A stretch of DNA of 64,000 bases from Neoechinorhynchus agilis (lineage: Eukaryota > Acanthocephala): positions 3,100,001 to 3,164,000 of the forward strand of contig CM121342.1 in NCBI GenBank assembly GCA_051530055.1, given 5' to 3'. A model generated the notes under the pieces. The model ran no database searches. It was given only the letters and a program-made list of their open reading frames with translations, and was not told the DNA's origin. This document shows, one piece after another, positions 47,706-58,944 of the stretch. The first letter of the stretch is position 1, and each line of letters opens with the position of its first letter. A program made the position numbers and the translations under genes.

Positions 47706-48320
47706 TTACTATTATTTCTATTGACAAATTTTGATGGACCGTCATAAATATTCTGTTCGCACACAGATCGAAAACACTCCGACGCCAATTTGATCATCTC
47801 TCGCGGAAATCTTAAATTCAGACATTGCGGAGAATCACCAAAAGCACAATCGCGATTCTTCCGTGTTTCCTGTAGCTTATAACGCGGTGATGTCACAATT
47901 CCAAATCGCCTTTTTTCGTGTGTGTAAATCACCTCGCTGCAGTGATCGCTTTTCAGCTTTGAATTTATTCGTCGGAGGGGGCGTAGTGGCGCACGTTCAG
48001 AATGCGCTCGATATGTCGCTGGATTCCACGGGGGTTGCGAGGTTACTGGAAGGGTAGAGATCAGTTTTGAGATCGCCCATTGGCCCCATAAGGGGGTTGG
48101 CTCTGTCCCTTCGAGTGCGACCGAGCGCTTCCGAAGTGCCTGAATTAGTAGCCGAGAGGCTCCAAAGGATATGTAGATGAGAGGCTCCCAAAAGATATGC
48201 AGTAATGCCATGAGTGTATGCGATTTAGGATAAATAAATAAGATAAATAAAATTCAATGGAGCCGCATTCTAACCGGAGAACTCTGCAGTCCTCAGCTCT
48301 GCCAAATGTGGTACCTCGAC
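47706..48320 (-). CDS. CUB-like exons of an unresolved secreted protein
   Basis: A minus-strand exon at about 47967-47706 encodes HCSEVIYTHEKRRFGIVTSP, RYKL, then CLNLRFPREMIKLASEC and IYDGPSKFV, which follows the CUB pattern (G.I.SP.Y ... C ... L.F ... YDGPS). A short upstream piece near 48315-48246 reads EDCRVLRLECGSIEF. The two would join in frame across a 278-nt SINE-like insertion when one TA is kept. The 5' end, further exons and the true borders are unknown. It starts just upstream of KLHDC10 on the same strand. Confidence 0.35.
47968..48245 (+). mobile_element. SINE-like insertion with TAAATAAA tail
   Basis: GC-richer than its flanks, beginning near GGGGGCGTAGTGGCGCACG and ending in an A-rich tail of TAAATAAATAAGATAAATAAA. 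The head has an A-box-like stretch but no convincing B box. It splits the CUB-like coding sequence. The family is unknown. Confidence 0.4.
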
Positions 48321-48439
48321 TAAGGTGACGTGTGTTTAAAATATTCTATTCAATTGATAATTTCAAATAGAACTTAAATCGGTTTTATAAACCAAGTAGT
48401 TTTTATAATTTAAGCTCATTTTATCTTGGTGTATTTTTG

Positions 48440-50115
48440 GCTCAAGATTTTACGGCGGGATGCCCTTCCTGACGACGACCCTTCCCATTTGTCCGGGTTT
48501 GGGACCGGTACCGAGTTACCCCGATCGTGCACCTCAAAATGATCAGTGATAGCCATGGAAAAACGCTGGACCAATGCAAGGACATTTTCGATAGGTGGAA
48601 GGAATATTTCAGTACTCTGCTGAACACTGAGAATGACAAACTGCCTCTAGAGCACGTACACCCGAATGTCAATATGACGAGGCCGTACTCGTACGATGAG
48701 ATGGCTAAGACTGGTAGGAGCGCCGGTCCAGATAGCATTCAAATCGAGCTGTGGCAATCCTTGGGAGTCTTCGGAATAAAGTTGCTCACGAGGAAAAGAT
48801 CCCGTCGGAATAGCAGGGAAGCATATTGATACCGATATTCAAAAGCAAAGGAGAAGTTCTGCAGTATAGGAGCTACCGCGGCATTAAACTCATGTCTCAC
48901 ACAATGAAACTGTGGGAACGAATGATCGATCACAGGATTAGAGAGGAGATCTGAATCCGCGAGGACCAACGAGGATTCATGCCCGGCAGAAGCACAATCG
49001 ATGCAATATTCGTTCTAAGGCAGCTGTATGAGAGGTTCAGTGAGATGCAGGGCCCGTTGCACATTGTGTTCGTACGGCACGGTCCCTCGAGATTTGGTGT
49101 GGGCATGCCTCAGGAAAAGGAATTGTCCCGAACATTATGTCGCCGCGATTCGAGCGATGTATCGAGAATGCTACACCTGCGTTCGATGCCATGGCGGAAC
49201 CATCGACTATTTCCTAGTCTCCGTTAATCTGCAACAGGGTTCGGCCCTGAGCCCATTCTTGTTCACGATCGTGATGGACGTCCTAGGAAATGCGGAAAGA
49301 GAAATTAACGCAGGACGATTTGGTGCTCACAGCAAGGGATGTGGACACGCTCAAGAATTTGCTGGAGATTTGGCGACAACGATTAGAGAGCAAAGGATTG
49401 AGAGCGAGCAGGTGCAAAACGAAATACATGGGACCGGGTAACCTCGATATGCAAGGAACTCAGATCGAAAAGATGAACACATTCAAATATTTGGGCAGCA
49501 TATTAAACATGCAATGTGAGCGCGCACCAGATATCGGACAAAGAGTTCAATGAGCGTGGAAAAACTGGAGGAAGGCAACTGGCATCCTTTGCGATAAGCG
49601 TCTCCCGAACACGCTCAAACGGCGGGTGTACAAGGCAGCAGTGCGACCCGCCATGCTCCACGGAGCAGAGAAGTGGGCTACGAAGAAGAAAGACGTTCAA
49701 CGATTAGCCGTCAACGAAATGCGGATGCCTAGATGGTCCGCAGGATTGACACGCAAGGATCGATTGCCCAATAAGGAGGTGCGAAAGCTGTTTGCTGCCG
49801 AGCCGATTGAGGAGACAATCGCTAAGAGTCGGATGCGATGGTACCTGCAGGTGACAAAAGCAGATGAAGACGTCTGAGTGAAAAGCGTATGGAGAATCGA
49901 GCTCGAGGGGGAAAAGGAGAAGGGGGAGGCCCAAAAAGAAGTGGAACGACAGTGTGAGATGAGATTTCAAGACGCTCCAAAAGGAGAAGAACAAAGACGA
50001 AAACCGACAATGCTGAAAAGAGCGACCTCTCAAGTGAGAGAAAAGTTCAAAGAAATGTTGTTATTGACCATAAATGGAGTCAGACCACCGAATCTCCCAA
50101 AGTATTCGTGATCTA
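48440..50115 (+). mobile_element. RTE-type LINE, 5'-truncated and decayed
   Basis: Reverse-transcriptase blocks run in order through shifting frames: AGPDSIQIELWQSLG, YRSYRGIKLMSHTMKLWERM, REDQRGFMPGRSTIDAIFVL, VNLQQGSALSPFLFTIVMDV, FKYLGSILNMQ and VYKAAVRPAMLHGAE. The catalytic YxDD-type region reads EFAGDLA, so it is degenerate. I count at least four frame changes. The C-terminal MRMPRWSAGLTRKDRLPNKE block is typical of RTE elements. The N-terminal endonuclease is missing. Confidence 0.8.
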
Positions 50116-50384
50116 TGATGGCCTGTCAAAATATCGAAGCCTTCAACAAATATATATTCGGAAAACACCACTAGGGACCGAGTGCCAGTTGGCAATTATC
50201 CATATTAGTCCGTATTGCGGCTCTGGTAAATTGCACCAGTGATTAAGAATTGATGAGTCTTCATAATGTCTAATTGTTGCAATATGAGCATATCTTAAGC
50301 TTCTGATTGTTGCTATGAATTGATGGATCTTACGCTTCTCAAGTGAGAGAAAAGTTCAAATTGTAAGCTGTCATCCGAGCTAGA

Positions 50385-51060
50385 TTGTTGGCAGTTTCGA
50401 CACGAGAATGGGGAGCGTGGTTGGAGGCGTCTCCTCTGGCGTCTCCTCTGGCGTCTGTGGGAACTCTTCTCACTGATGAGGTAACGAGGATCGCAGTGTC
50501 CTTAAGACTTGGTCTCCCGATATGCACGCCCCATCGCTGTCGATGTGGGTCTTTGGTTGATGCTTTCGGGCGACACGGTCTCGTTTGCCGAAAGTCAGGA
50601 GGGAGGTTCTCACGCCATTCTGAGATCAACAGCGTAATTTCTCGGGCCTTGAGAATGTCGAAGTTTCCCAACATCTTGGAACCCGCCCAACTTTGTTGAC
50701 TAGACGGTCGTCGACTTGACGGAATTTCGGTCTTTCCGTGGCGGGAGGATAAATGCCTACTCTGGGACGCCATGTGTGTGGGCACCCTCGCAGTAAGCAA
50801 AATTCCCTACTCTCTCGAAATCGCTGGAGGTGCAAGGGATTTATGTCCCCTTCGTAGTAGAAACGTATGGAGCGCTTAGTAGCTCGGAACTCACTCTGCT
50901 ACAGGATCTCTCGAAGAAATTTAGAGAAACGACCGGCGACGCACGAATAGGTGTATTCTTGCGACAAAATATCTCGCTTGCAGTACAACGAGGCAATGCT
51001 GCTAGCGTGATAGCGACAGCCAAGGAAGGAGAGAAGCTAAGATTTTGCGAACGGTGGTGA
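50385..51060 (+). mobile_element. LINE 3' part, endonuclease-type family (copy E)
   Basis: Coding pieces: LAVSTREWGAWLEASPLASP, LLTDEVTRIAVSLRLGLPIC, CRCGSLVDAFGRHGLVCRKS, GRFSRHSEINSVISRALR and DGRRLDG, then VFLRQNISLAVQRGNAASVI ending FCERW-stop. It has a short local duplication (SPLASPLAS) and frame changes between the two halves. It sits directly behind the RTE element. Confidence 0.75.
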
Positions 51061-51688
51061 TTGTTATTGAAAAGCGACCTTTATGTTTAAAAAATTAAAA
51101 AAAATTGAAATTTATAATTTGAATGACAGTTTTAGCGGCTTTTGTGATAACTGAAAATAGACTGATTATTCTATATTTTTGTTTACGATTAAACTTATAG
51201 AAAATTCCGGGTTAAAACGTCCGTTTCTCATACCTTTTGCCGTCTTAAAGTTCGATAATTGGCCAGAAATCGAATAACTTTTGTTCAGAATTAAACGTCG
51301 ATGTTCGTACGTAAAGTTGTTCCGAGGGACAATTTCATAAATATAATTTATCAAGTTGTAATGATAAAGAAATAGGAATCTTTATTTCGAGCTTTCACCG
51401 CGTTTTAATTTGGCGACATCTAAACGGTTTCGAGGTTTTATCGAGCTCAATGACCAGAACTCTCTCTCTCTCGCATTCCCCATCTATTAATAAACTTTAA
51501 AACAGTGGCGAAAATGACAAAGTGGAGTACGAAAAGTCCAAGTTTTTCTCTTTAAACAACCATCTCCTTTTGAACATGAAAAACTTCGAATTTCTTGATT
51601 TTTTATCGGCAATGTTTGTATTGATAACGAAATTAAGAGACGTTACAGCTTTTCGAATACTCAAGAATCAATCATCTTGATTTTAGAT

Positions 51689-53910
51689 ATGAAGACTCCT
51701 TACAGACTTGAAGATGAAGTTTCAATTGCGTTGAACGAGAAGGAATCGATTAACGTGTGGGCGCTTCATGAGTACGCCGGTCAAATAGTTACAGTTGATC
51801 AACTAACTGTTGATTTTGTATCAAGTGTTAGTTTCCATGGTTTATGTCAATTGGCAGATGTAGAAGATTTCTCGAAATTGGACAATCGTGCATTGTGGTT
51901 TCGGCATTTGAATTTCGCCTTTCAGTGTAAATTGAACTTATTAAGCGAAAGCGAGAAAGATTTGATCCATCCACGATTGCGATATGCAATTAGTTACGGC
52001 CTACATTGCCCATTGGATTCAGACATTATCTTGGAATATGAATACTGCATTCATGAAAGTAATGAAAAGCCTGGACGCATCCGGTACAATCATGAAATAT
52101 CGGTGATTCCTGTTGGTGTATTCTCTCATCGCAGCTTTATTGCTTGGAGTCTTAAGACATCAAAGAGGCATGAAACATCACACTTTTTCGGATCAGAACA
52201 TCTCATGCAGTCCGTTTACCGATCAAGGCAATTGGCTTATGAAGAAGATGTATTTAGGCAATCCATGTACAGAATTATTCATGCTGATCGGTGGTGGTAT
52301 CTGCCCATTAAACAGTGTAAATGTTATTCAACAGCTTTTTTTGATCAAAAAGATAAACGTTCGGACTTGTGTGACCTTCACTTGTTTCTCTTCGATAAGA
52401 CTTCTTGGAACATAAAACCAAAACATGATGTCTTGGTATTTGTGTGGATTTCAAAACAAAATAGTCATCCCTTATTTTGAAATTCACATTTAATAGATTT
52501 TCGAAATAATGTTCAGACATCATCTGTTATCGACGAACGCGTTTTAGGTTCCATTGAACCCCCAGCAGCGAGTCTATACGAACATTCAATCGAATCAAAA
52601 AGTGAAGCGGATACTGAAGTTGCCGAGCTTATCATACGAAAATCACAATGTCTCGCTCTCGACACGGCTGGGCTTAGGCTTTCGGACAAACTTATTGAAT
52701 CGACTAAACACAGCGAACGATATTTTTTTAACTCGACGGAAATGAGATACGAGAGTAATCGTTACCATGAAAGTCAATATAAACCTGATTTGAAAAGAGC
52801 TCACGGTGATCAATCGACCTATGACAAAAACGACGAGACAAAGAAAATATCAAAAGCCGAAAAAATGCTACTGGAATTGAGATTGGAAAGTGAAATGATA
52901 ATAATTGGGCTCACGGGCGATCAAAATCTTGTAGATGCTTATCAGTTGTATGCATGCTCGCATGTTGTTCTAAAGTTTTCGTGTGAAATTCGTTTATTTG
53001 ACGTCCTATTGCAGAACTGGGAAAACTGCAATAATTTATTTTCCTTAAATCAAAGACGGATTTCGGTACTCTTTAAGCCAAAGTTCATCTTTGATAAGCA
53101 TATCGAAGGGCGAAACGATGGAGTTCATTTTGAAAATATTCCAGTAAGAAACGCCGTAGTGCGTAAAATCCCACAGTTAGAGCAGCTCACTCTCTGCAAT
53201 CTTCTTTTGGACGAAAGGGATACCGTCGTGCTTAAAAAGTTTTCAAACATGAATAAGCAATCTTTGACGTATTTCCGAATCTCGAATCTTGCCGTTAAAC
53301 AAAATGTTAAATCATGCATCGCTTATTTGGAGTCAATTGACACTGGAGCTATAAAGCAACTACAACTTCATTTTATAAATGCGAATTACATTAACAGGCG
53401 TCAGTTCCGGACTTGTTTAATTAAACGGATCTTCAAATTTCTTTAACTTTAAGAAGATTCGTTTAAATAGAATCGTTTTTCAAAAGTAACATAAGACTTG
53501 AAGCACTTAGTTTTCACAATATGTACGAAATTGAACCTCTTTTCGTGAAAAATGAATTCCTTCCTCAATCACCGTCGCTAAAATTCCTTCAAATAACAGG
53601 TCTAAGGAATGAATCCATCGTTAACAATATCCTTCAATTCATACCAACGATCCGAAGCTTGAGATTTGTCCATATTTCTACAATTGCAGACGTAATGGCA
53701 TTCAATGAAGACTCGTCGATTCTTGATCACGTGGTGCAAAAAATGCGGCCTATGAATTGTGAAATGGTATTGTCGTGGATTTCAAATGCCGAAACTTCAA
53801 TGAATAATATGCCTAACCGGTTCATCCTTATCAATATTACGAAAAATATGGAGCGACTTATAAAACACATGCACAACGCCAGGATACGAGGATTATATGG
53901 TATCGAATGA
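51689..53910 (+). CDS. 705-aa protein with leucine-rich C-terminal half, family unknown
   Basis: Exons 51689-52436, 52491-53417 and 53468-53910 join through two TA-bounded inverted-repeat introns to one frame of 706 codons. The N-terminal third (EDEVSIALNEKESINVWALH ... LDNRALWFRHLNFAFQCKLN) is rich in aromatic and charged residues. The middle is hydrophilic and low in structure (ESKSEADTEVAELIIRK). The C-terminal half has irregular leucine-rich repeats (LEQLTLCNLLLDERD; LRFVHISTIADVM), reminiscent of F-box/LRR proteins, but no F-box is recognised. There is no signal peptide or membrane segment. A TTTTAG acceptor 3 nt before the ATG suggests an upstream exon. Function cannot be assigned. Confidence 0.75.
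52437..52490 (+). other. TA-bounded inverted-repeat intron 1 of the leucine-rich gene (54 nt)
   Basis: Edges are GTCTTGG|TA-TTTGTGTGGATTTC and GAAATTCACATT-TA|ATAG; the arms TTTGTGTGGATTTCAAAA and TTTTGAAATTCACATTTA pair with about three mismatches. Joining on TA gives DVLVIDFRNNVQTSSVIDER in frame with the next 290 codons. Without it the frame stops after 15 further codons. Confidence 0.8.
53418..53467 (+). other. TA-bounded inverted-repeat intron 2 of the leucine-rich gene (50 nt)
   Basis: Edges are ACTTGTT|TA-ATTAAACGGATCTTC and GAAGATTCGTTTAAA-TA|GAATCG; AAACGGATCTTC pairs with GAAGATTCGTTT. Joining on TA gives RTCLESFFKSNIRLEALSFH in frame with the last exon. At 50 nt it is the smallest of the class here. 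Confidence 0.82.
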
Positions 53911-54147
53911 AAAGTTTCATCTATTGAAATAAACCTATTGATTTATTTGGGCGTCGTGATCAAATCTTCGTCGAATTAATGTCCATCGATCTGTAAAAAA
54001 TGAAAGGTTTAAATAGAATATAATGATTCAAAACCAGTGAACATTGTTTTTTAAATTTTTGAATGATCATTGAACTGCGATACGCTAGGAAGAATAAATT
54101 TAATTAAAACAATATAAACATAAAAAAATTTTGTCCTCTGATTGTCA

Positions 54148-54463
54148 ATGATTCGTCTGAATCTCTTGAGGTCCTTCGCCGCGGTACCAAACGACCCGAG
54201 TGTACGACAAAGGGAACAAGATAATCATTTCGGCCCCAGATCCATTTATTTGGTCTTTTTGCAATCCTCAGCCTGGGCTGCTGCTGTGTGGTTTGGTTTA
54301 AATTCAATTCCACTAAAACTCTTGGTATTTAGGTAGCCATTGTATTTTTATGAAATTCTACGGGAGCCAAGCACTACAAGCATCGGGAATGATGATTGAA
54401 GACTTGAACAATTACTACCGAGCATTTTGGGACCGAGTCCACGCAGTACTTAGTAGTGAATAA
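54148..54463 (+). CDS. Small membrane protein, possibly mitochondrial
   Basis: Two exons (54148-54295 and 54333-54463) joined by a 37-nt GT-AG intron encode 92 residues. The N-terminus MIRLNLLRSFAA is basic and hydrophobic like a mitochondrial presequence. One membrane span follows (SIYLVFLQSSAWAAAVWFG), then a polar tail with a short helix (MIEDLNNYYRAFWDRVHAVL). Size and layout recall small subunits of respiratory or cristae-organising complexes, but no family is recognised. Confidence 0.5.
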
Positions 54464-54611
54464 AAACTATTGTTTAAATTATTATTTAAACGTAAAATAT
54501 ATATTCCTAAAATCAAAATATTGTTTAAATCCAAATATTTGTTCGTGAAATCCAAATATTTATTCATGAAATACCCTGGAGAAAGGTGGTTTAAACGTCG
54601 AAAGGGATATT

Positions 54612-55358
54612 TTATTGCATTACACGAACAAGCTCGTCGAACAATCCAGCTTGGATCGAAGCGATTATCATCTCCCACTCGGGATTAAAAAGTACTGCCC
54701 CTTCCTCCGTTAATTTTCTTATCACACGATCAATCGGTTTGATTGCATTCCTTCTCAGAAGATATTCTCTCGAATTGGTAACTTCGCTAATTCTATGCGA
54801 AAAATAAATCGGTGGCCGTTGAACGAACGTCGATCGTTGGATTTGGGTTTGTCGTTGCAAGTGTATTCGATTCTCAGTGTCCTGAAGAAAATATATACGA
54901 AAAAAACAAATAATAAGAACCAATGTATTTGTTGTTAAAACAAATACGTTTTCAAGGTCCTGCACATCTCGTGCAACACAGCGATCAGCTGAGAGACCAA
55001 GGGATTTAAAGAAATTATCAGAATGCCGTGTGACACAAATAAAAACGTCATCGTAGCTACCAGGAGTGATTCGATCTCTTGTGAGTTGGCAGGGAACGAC
55101 ATGTACCTGATAATGACGTCTGCGGAATCTATATTTCACAACATAGTATCGATAGTTTCCATCTTCTTCTGCCGGCCAAGAATATGCAGGGATCATGGAT
55201 GATGATTGGTTGCGGACAGTTGTGACAACTTTGAATCCAAAATTGATAAAAGCGTGATGGACGACCAAGAACATTAAGTCAGCTCTGCATTCGATTTTGT
55301 CAGCGTAGAAACGGGCAGTTGCAATTAAATCAATAATACTATTGTTCCTTCTTGTCAT
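54612..55358 (-). CDS. PI31-like protein (proteasome inhibitor N-terminal fold)
   Basis: Exons 55358-54948 and 54881-54612, separated by a 67-nt GT-AG intron, give 226 residues. The N-terminal 115 residues resemble the PI31/FBXO7 FP domain: IECRADLMFLVVHHAFINFG (PI31 ITCRQDALVCFLHWEVVTHG), then YRYYVVKYRFRRRHYQVHVV (PI31 LYVLRYEYKDGSRKLLVKAI). The C-terminal half is arginine-rich and lacks the proline-rich tail of PI31, so this is a divergent relative at best. If correct, it would bind the proteasome or another FP-domain partner. Confidence 0.5.
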   Translation of the reverse strand: MTRRNNSIIDLIATARFYADKIECRADLMFLVVHHAFINFGFKVVTTVRNQSSSMIPAYSWPAEEDGNYRYYVVKYRFRRRHYQVHVVPCQLTRDRITPGSYDDVFICVTRHSDNFFKSLGLSADRCVARDVQDLENVFVLTTNTLVLIICFFRIYFLQDTENRIHLQRQTQIQRSTFVQRPPIYFSHRISEVTNSREYLLRRNAIKPIDRVIRKLTEEGAVLFNPEWEMIIASIQAGLFDELVRVMQ

Positions 55359-55939
55359 ACTAGAATTTAATTATTGTTACATTCATAAAGGAAATTGTCG
55401 AAAAACTAACACGGATATTAATTGCCGATCAAACTCTGAATATTCGTTGATTTTTAAAAAACTACACTCTCTCCTCGATTTGTACTGCTCATTGTTTTCT
55501 TTGGATCGATTTATTATTGATAAAAATAATGGCCGAATTTCGATGTCAACTAACATGTTATTGTTTACCAATTGTTAATTCTGTGAGCAAACAGTAAAAT
55601 TTGCCGTTTATGTTCCTAAACTACGAAATAATAAATCAGTTTTGTTAAATAGCACCCTCAATATAATCGAACGGTCTGCGTGGATCAAAGCAGGCGTAAA
55701 TAAATACCAAAACTTAATGTACATTTAATGTGAGAGTTTTTAAGTTCTATTTCACGCCCTTTGTAATTAAATTTAGAAAAATTGTCAATGCACAGCAACT
55801 TTTCTCCCATTTATAAACATTTTGTGCTTAATTTCTTAATTCAAGTGCTCTGTTTACAACAAGCTTTTTTAACTTTTTTATAAATTTTTCGTGTAAGACA
55901 AAATGTATTCAATCAATCTTCATCTCTCGACAATTAACA

Positions 55940-56690
55940 CACTCACCACCTCCCGCCGAATTCCAGCTTTTGTCCTTCCTCGACCGTCGCCATCACGCTG
56001 GCAACATTGCCCCGTTGTACTGCTAGCGAGATATTTTGTCGAAGGAATACGCCTACTCTTGAGTCTCCGGTTGCCTCTCTCAATTTCTTCGAGACATCCT
56101 GGAGCAGAGAGAGTGCCGAGCTGCCGAGCGCTCCATACGTTTCTACTCCGAAGGGGACAAAATAGTGAGCCCTTGCTAATTCCCTATATTTTCGTGCACC
56201 TCCAGCGATTTCGAGAGAGTAGGGAATGTTGCTTACTGCGAGGGACGTGCACGGGAAAACCGAAATTCCATCCGGCCTACGGCCGTCTTGTTGACAAAGG
56301 TAGGAGGGTTCCAGGATGCTCGGGAAGTTCGCCGTTCTCAACGCCCGAGAAATTACGCTGTTGATCTCAGAATGGCGTGAGAACCTTCCTCCTGACTTTA
56401 CGCAAACGAGAGCTTGTCGCCGGAAAGCATCAACCAAAAGACCCACATCGACAGTGATGGGGCGTGCATATCGGGAGACCAAGTATAAGGATACTGCGAT
56501 CCTCGTTACCTCGTCAGTAAGAAGAGTTCCCACTGATGCCAGAGGAACAGCCTCCAACCACGCCCCAGATTCTCGTGTTGAAACTGCCAACAGTCTAGCT
56601 CGGACGACCCCATCGCGAGAACCGGAAAGTAGAGAGCTGTGAGCTCTCGCGACAAGAGGTCCGTCCCAGATCGACTGTCTGAGGCCATTC
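55940..56690 (-). mobile_element. LINE 3' part, endonuclease-type family (copy F), best preserved
   Basis: A continuous 249-codon minus-strand frame: RARLLAVSTRESGAWLEAVP, LLTDEVTRIAVSL, a damaged zinc-like segment, GGRFSRHSEINSVISRALRT, QQDGRRPDGISVFP, SNIPYSLEIAGGA and VFLRQNISLAVQRGNVASVM, ending FGGRW-stop at 55943. The DGRRPDG motif with an upstream Glu (ILEPS) and the later hydrophobic strand would fit a restriction-like nuclease core; this is inferred from pattern, not tested. The reverse transcriptase is absent (5' truncation). Confidence 0.75.
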
Positions 56691-57106
56691 ACGGGAGAAA
56701 AAAAACAAATTTTTAATTCATTCTCAAAGGTGAGAAACGCTAAAAAAATTTACTATTTAATATTTCAGAGCTGGTAAGAAAACAAGATTAAACTCGATTG
56801 GTCATTCGCTAGAGAGACTTCTCTGGTAAAAGTAAGACAAAAAAGCTTCTAAAGTGCTTATTGGTTACATTTTTTAAAAGAGTATTCACCAAAAAAACTA
56901 ACAACGAAGCATTGATTAAAACAAAGCAATCACATAAATAACACGTACAGAAGATTCTGCGTAAGAATAAAATTAAAAATAAAAGAGATTCTCGAGATTA
57001 TTAAAAGCCAAGTTTAATACCAACGGAATTGTCTAAGTCAGCAGGATTACCGTCCGGTATGTTGTGGATTTTCAGCATCACCGAAATATGATTTACTAGC
57101 GGCTTC

Positions 57107-58939
57107 TTGATAGGTAGGTATTCGAGCTTCGATAAAATTTATTCCCCTCAAAGAATAGTGGGTTGTACGGATGCTCTGGTAACCAAGGCAATCGATGCAG
57201 CGTTGAATCAATTGCAATTAAAGGAGGAAATGGTGGCCACTGAAATTAACAGAAGACTAATAAGAGAGCGATCAACATTCAGATTTCCATCTCGCAGCTT
57301 ATGGGACAATCGGTGCAATGATACAGTTCGTACTCGAGCTTTCAAAATATTTGAACGTCCAATATTTTGTCGAAGTTTTACGAAAATTGGATATCAAGTT
57401 ATCAAGACTAGAAATTTAATTCCGTCTATAAAAGATATGATAGAAGGCGGTGTCAGCCTTGCAATCCTCGATTTGAAATCAGAAAGATTCTCGTTTCATC
57501 GTAAGGTCGTAAGTGACTGATTATTGAAAATCAATGGGTTCTTTAATTTCTGTCTTCAGTCATAAAAAATGCAATTAATGAGAACGCTGCGTATATTTAC
57601 GGATATCCAGTTGTACCGATTGGCGCAGAGATAAGAGCAAAGATGGAAATGCCAACCAACTACGGCACTAAAAGATCCACATTTAAAAAAATCGAGTTTG
57701 CCGGAGGTCAAGAGTTCTAAACTGCCAAGTGAATTAGAGTACTTTTCATGCCAGACTCAACTGGAAAAGGATATAAGGTGCGTGTAGACGCGAGCTAAAA
57801 AAAATTTAAATAAGCGTCAAAAATAGGTTTTGCATAGAAAATTCCGTTGATTTCGCAATTGTATCGGCAAGCATTAGCGTTGATGTGTTTAACACGATTT
57901 TTGACACGATCGATAAGTACCGAATTAGGAACTCAAAGTCAAAAGATGTTTTAAAAGTATTAGTTAAGATAGATAGTCTTCATTCACTTCAAACCATACA
58001 AGAAGTAATGCATAGGATTCACGGTTTCATAATTGCACTCACTGATGATCAATCTGAAAAAATAATCGAACAGGTGAGCTCGTAAAAACAACACTTTATC
58101 GCTTGAATATTTCTCTAATATGAAACATGTCACCTAAGAAATTTTATAGATAATTCGACTGTCCGCAATAATCGATTTAAATAGATCATGCAAAAAAAGA
58201 CCAAACCTCGGCTGCATCTAATTCCAATCTTTTTATTTTCCATTTAGATGTGTTCCGCGGAAAAATTAGTAATAAAATCGGGTTTTTTATGCACCCGTAA
58301 AGCGATTATTCTTTCCAAGAAAAGTTCTCACTTGACAAGATGTGAACCGATCGATTTGGTGGATGCAATAGTTCTCTCTAATGATACTAAAGAGTCAAAC
58401 GAAAATAGATTTTCGAAAAAAGGTCATTTGGTAAATTTTAATGCCTCGTGTGAATTTATTGCTAGATCAATATCCTAAGTGCAACTGAAAGGACACTTCC
58501 GACTTTCAAAACTATCAGAGATTTCGAAATACAGTTCCTACAGAAACGTTCATCGATCTCAGGACTTGATGTGGCAATTATCAGTATCGCTCATATTGCT
58601 TTACTTTCTGGGGCGATCGCGATAGTCGTTTCATGCAACACTGGAAATATTGCTAAACGTTTGAGTCGGTATCGACTCGAATGCCCAATAATCTGCGTCA
58701 CGAATTCTGAAAGTTTGGCAAGAGAGTTGATGATTTATCGAGGGGTCGTGCCACTTCTAATCCTCAACTGGCACATTAAAGCAGTTGACGACTTTGGAGA
58801 AGGGGACACAATATTGGAGGCGTTGGCAGCAGTCAAATCTTCTAACCCATTTGCTGGAAAACTCGTAAATGTAGTGGTTTTGAAAAGAAAGTGGATAAAT
58901 TCCATGCTTTTGTATGGCGCTCAGGTGATTTGCATTTGA
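57107..58939 (+). pseudogene. Degenerate pyruvate-kinase-like gene lacking the B domain
   Basis: Pyruvate kinase order is visible across several exons. The KIVCTIGPASR region is replaced by TKIGYQVIKTRNLIPSIKDM, then EGGVSLAILDLKS for AGMNVARLNFSHG, and GAEIRAKM for GPEIRTG. Next come EKDIRFCIENSVDFAIVSAS for EKDIQDL..GVD..FASF, then VLVKIDSLHSLQTIQEVM, CSAEKLVIKS, LTRCEPIDLVDAIVLSNDTK (family TRAE..DVANAVLDG..C.MLSGETAKG) and SCNTGNIAKRLSRYRLECPI followed by YRGVVPL. The roughly 100-residue B domain (active-site lid) is missing. Key residues are changed (GDLG and SGETA motifs lost). Two frame discontinuities (near 57717 and 58468) are not explained by introns I can see. It could be a decaying paralog or a pseudoenzyme with odd splicing. 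Confidence 0.7.
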
Positions 58940-58944
58940 GCATC

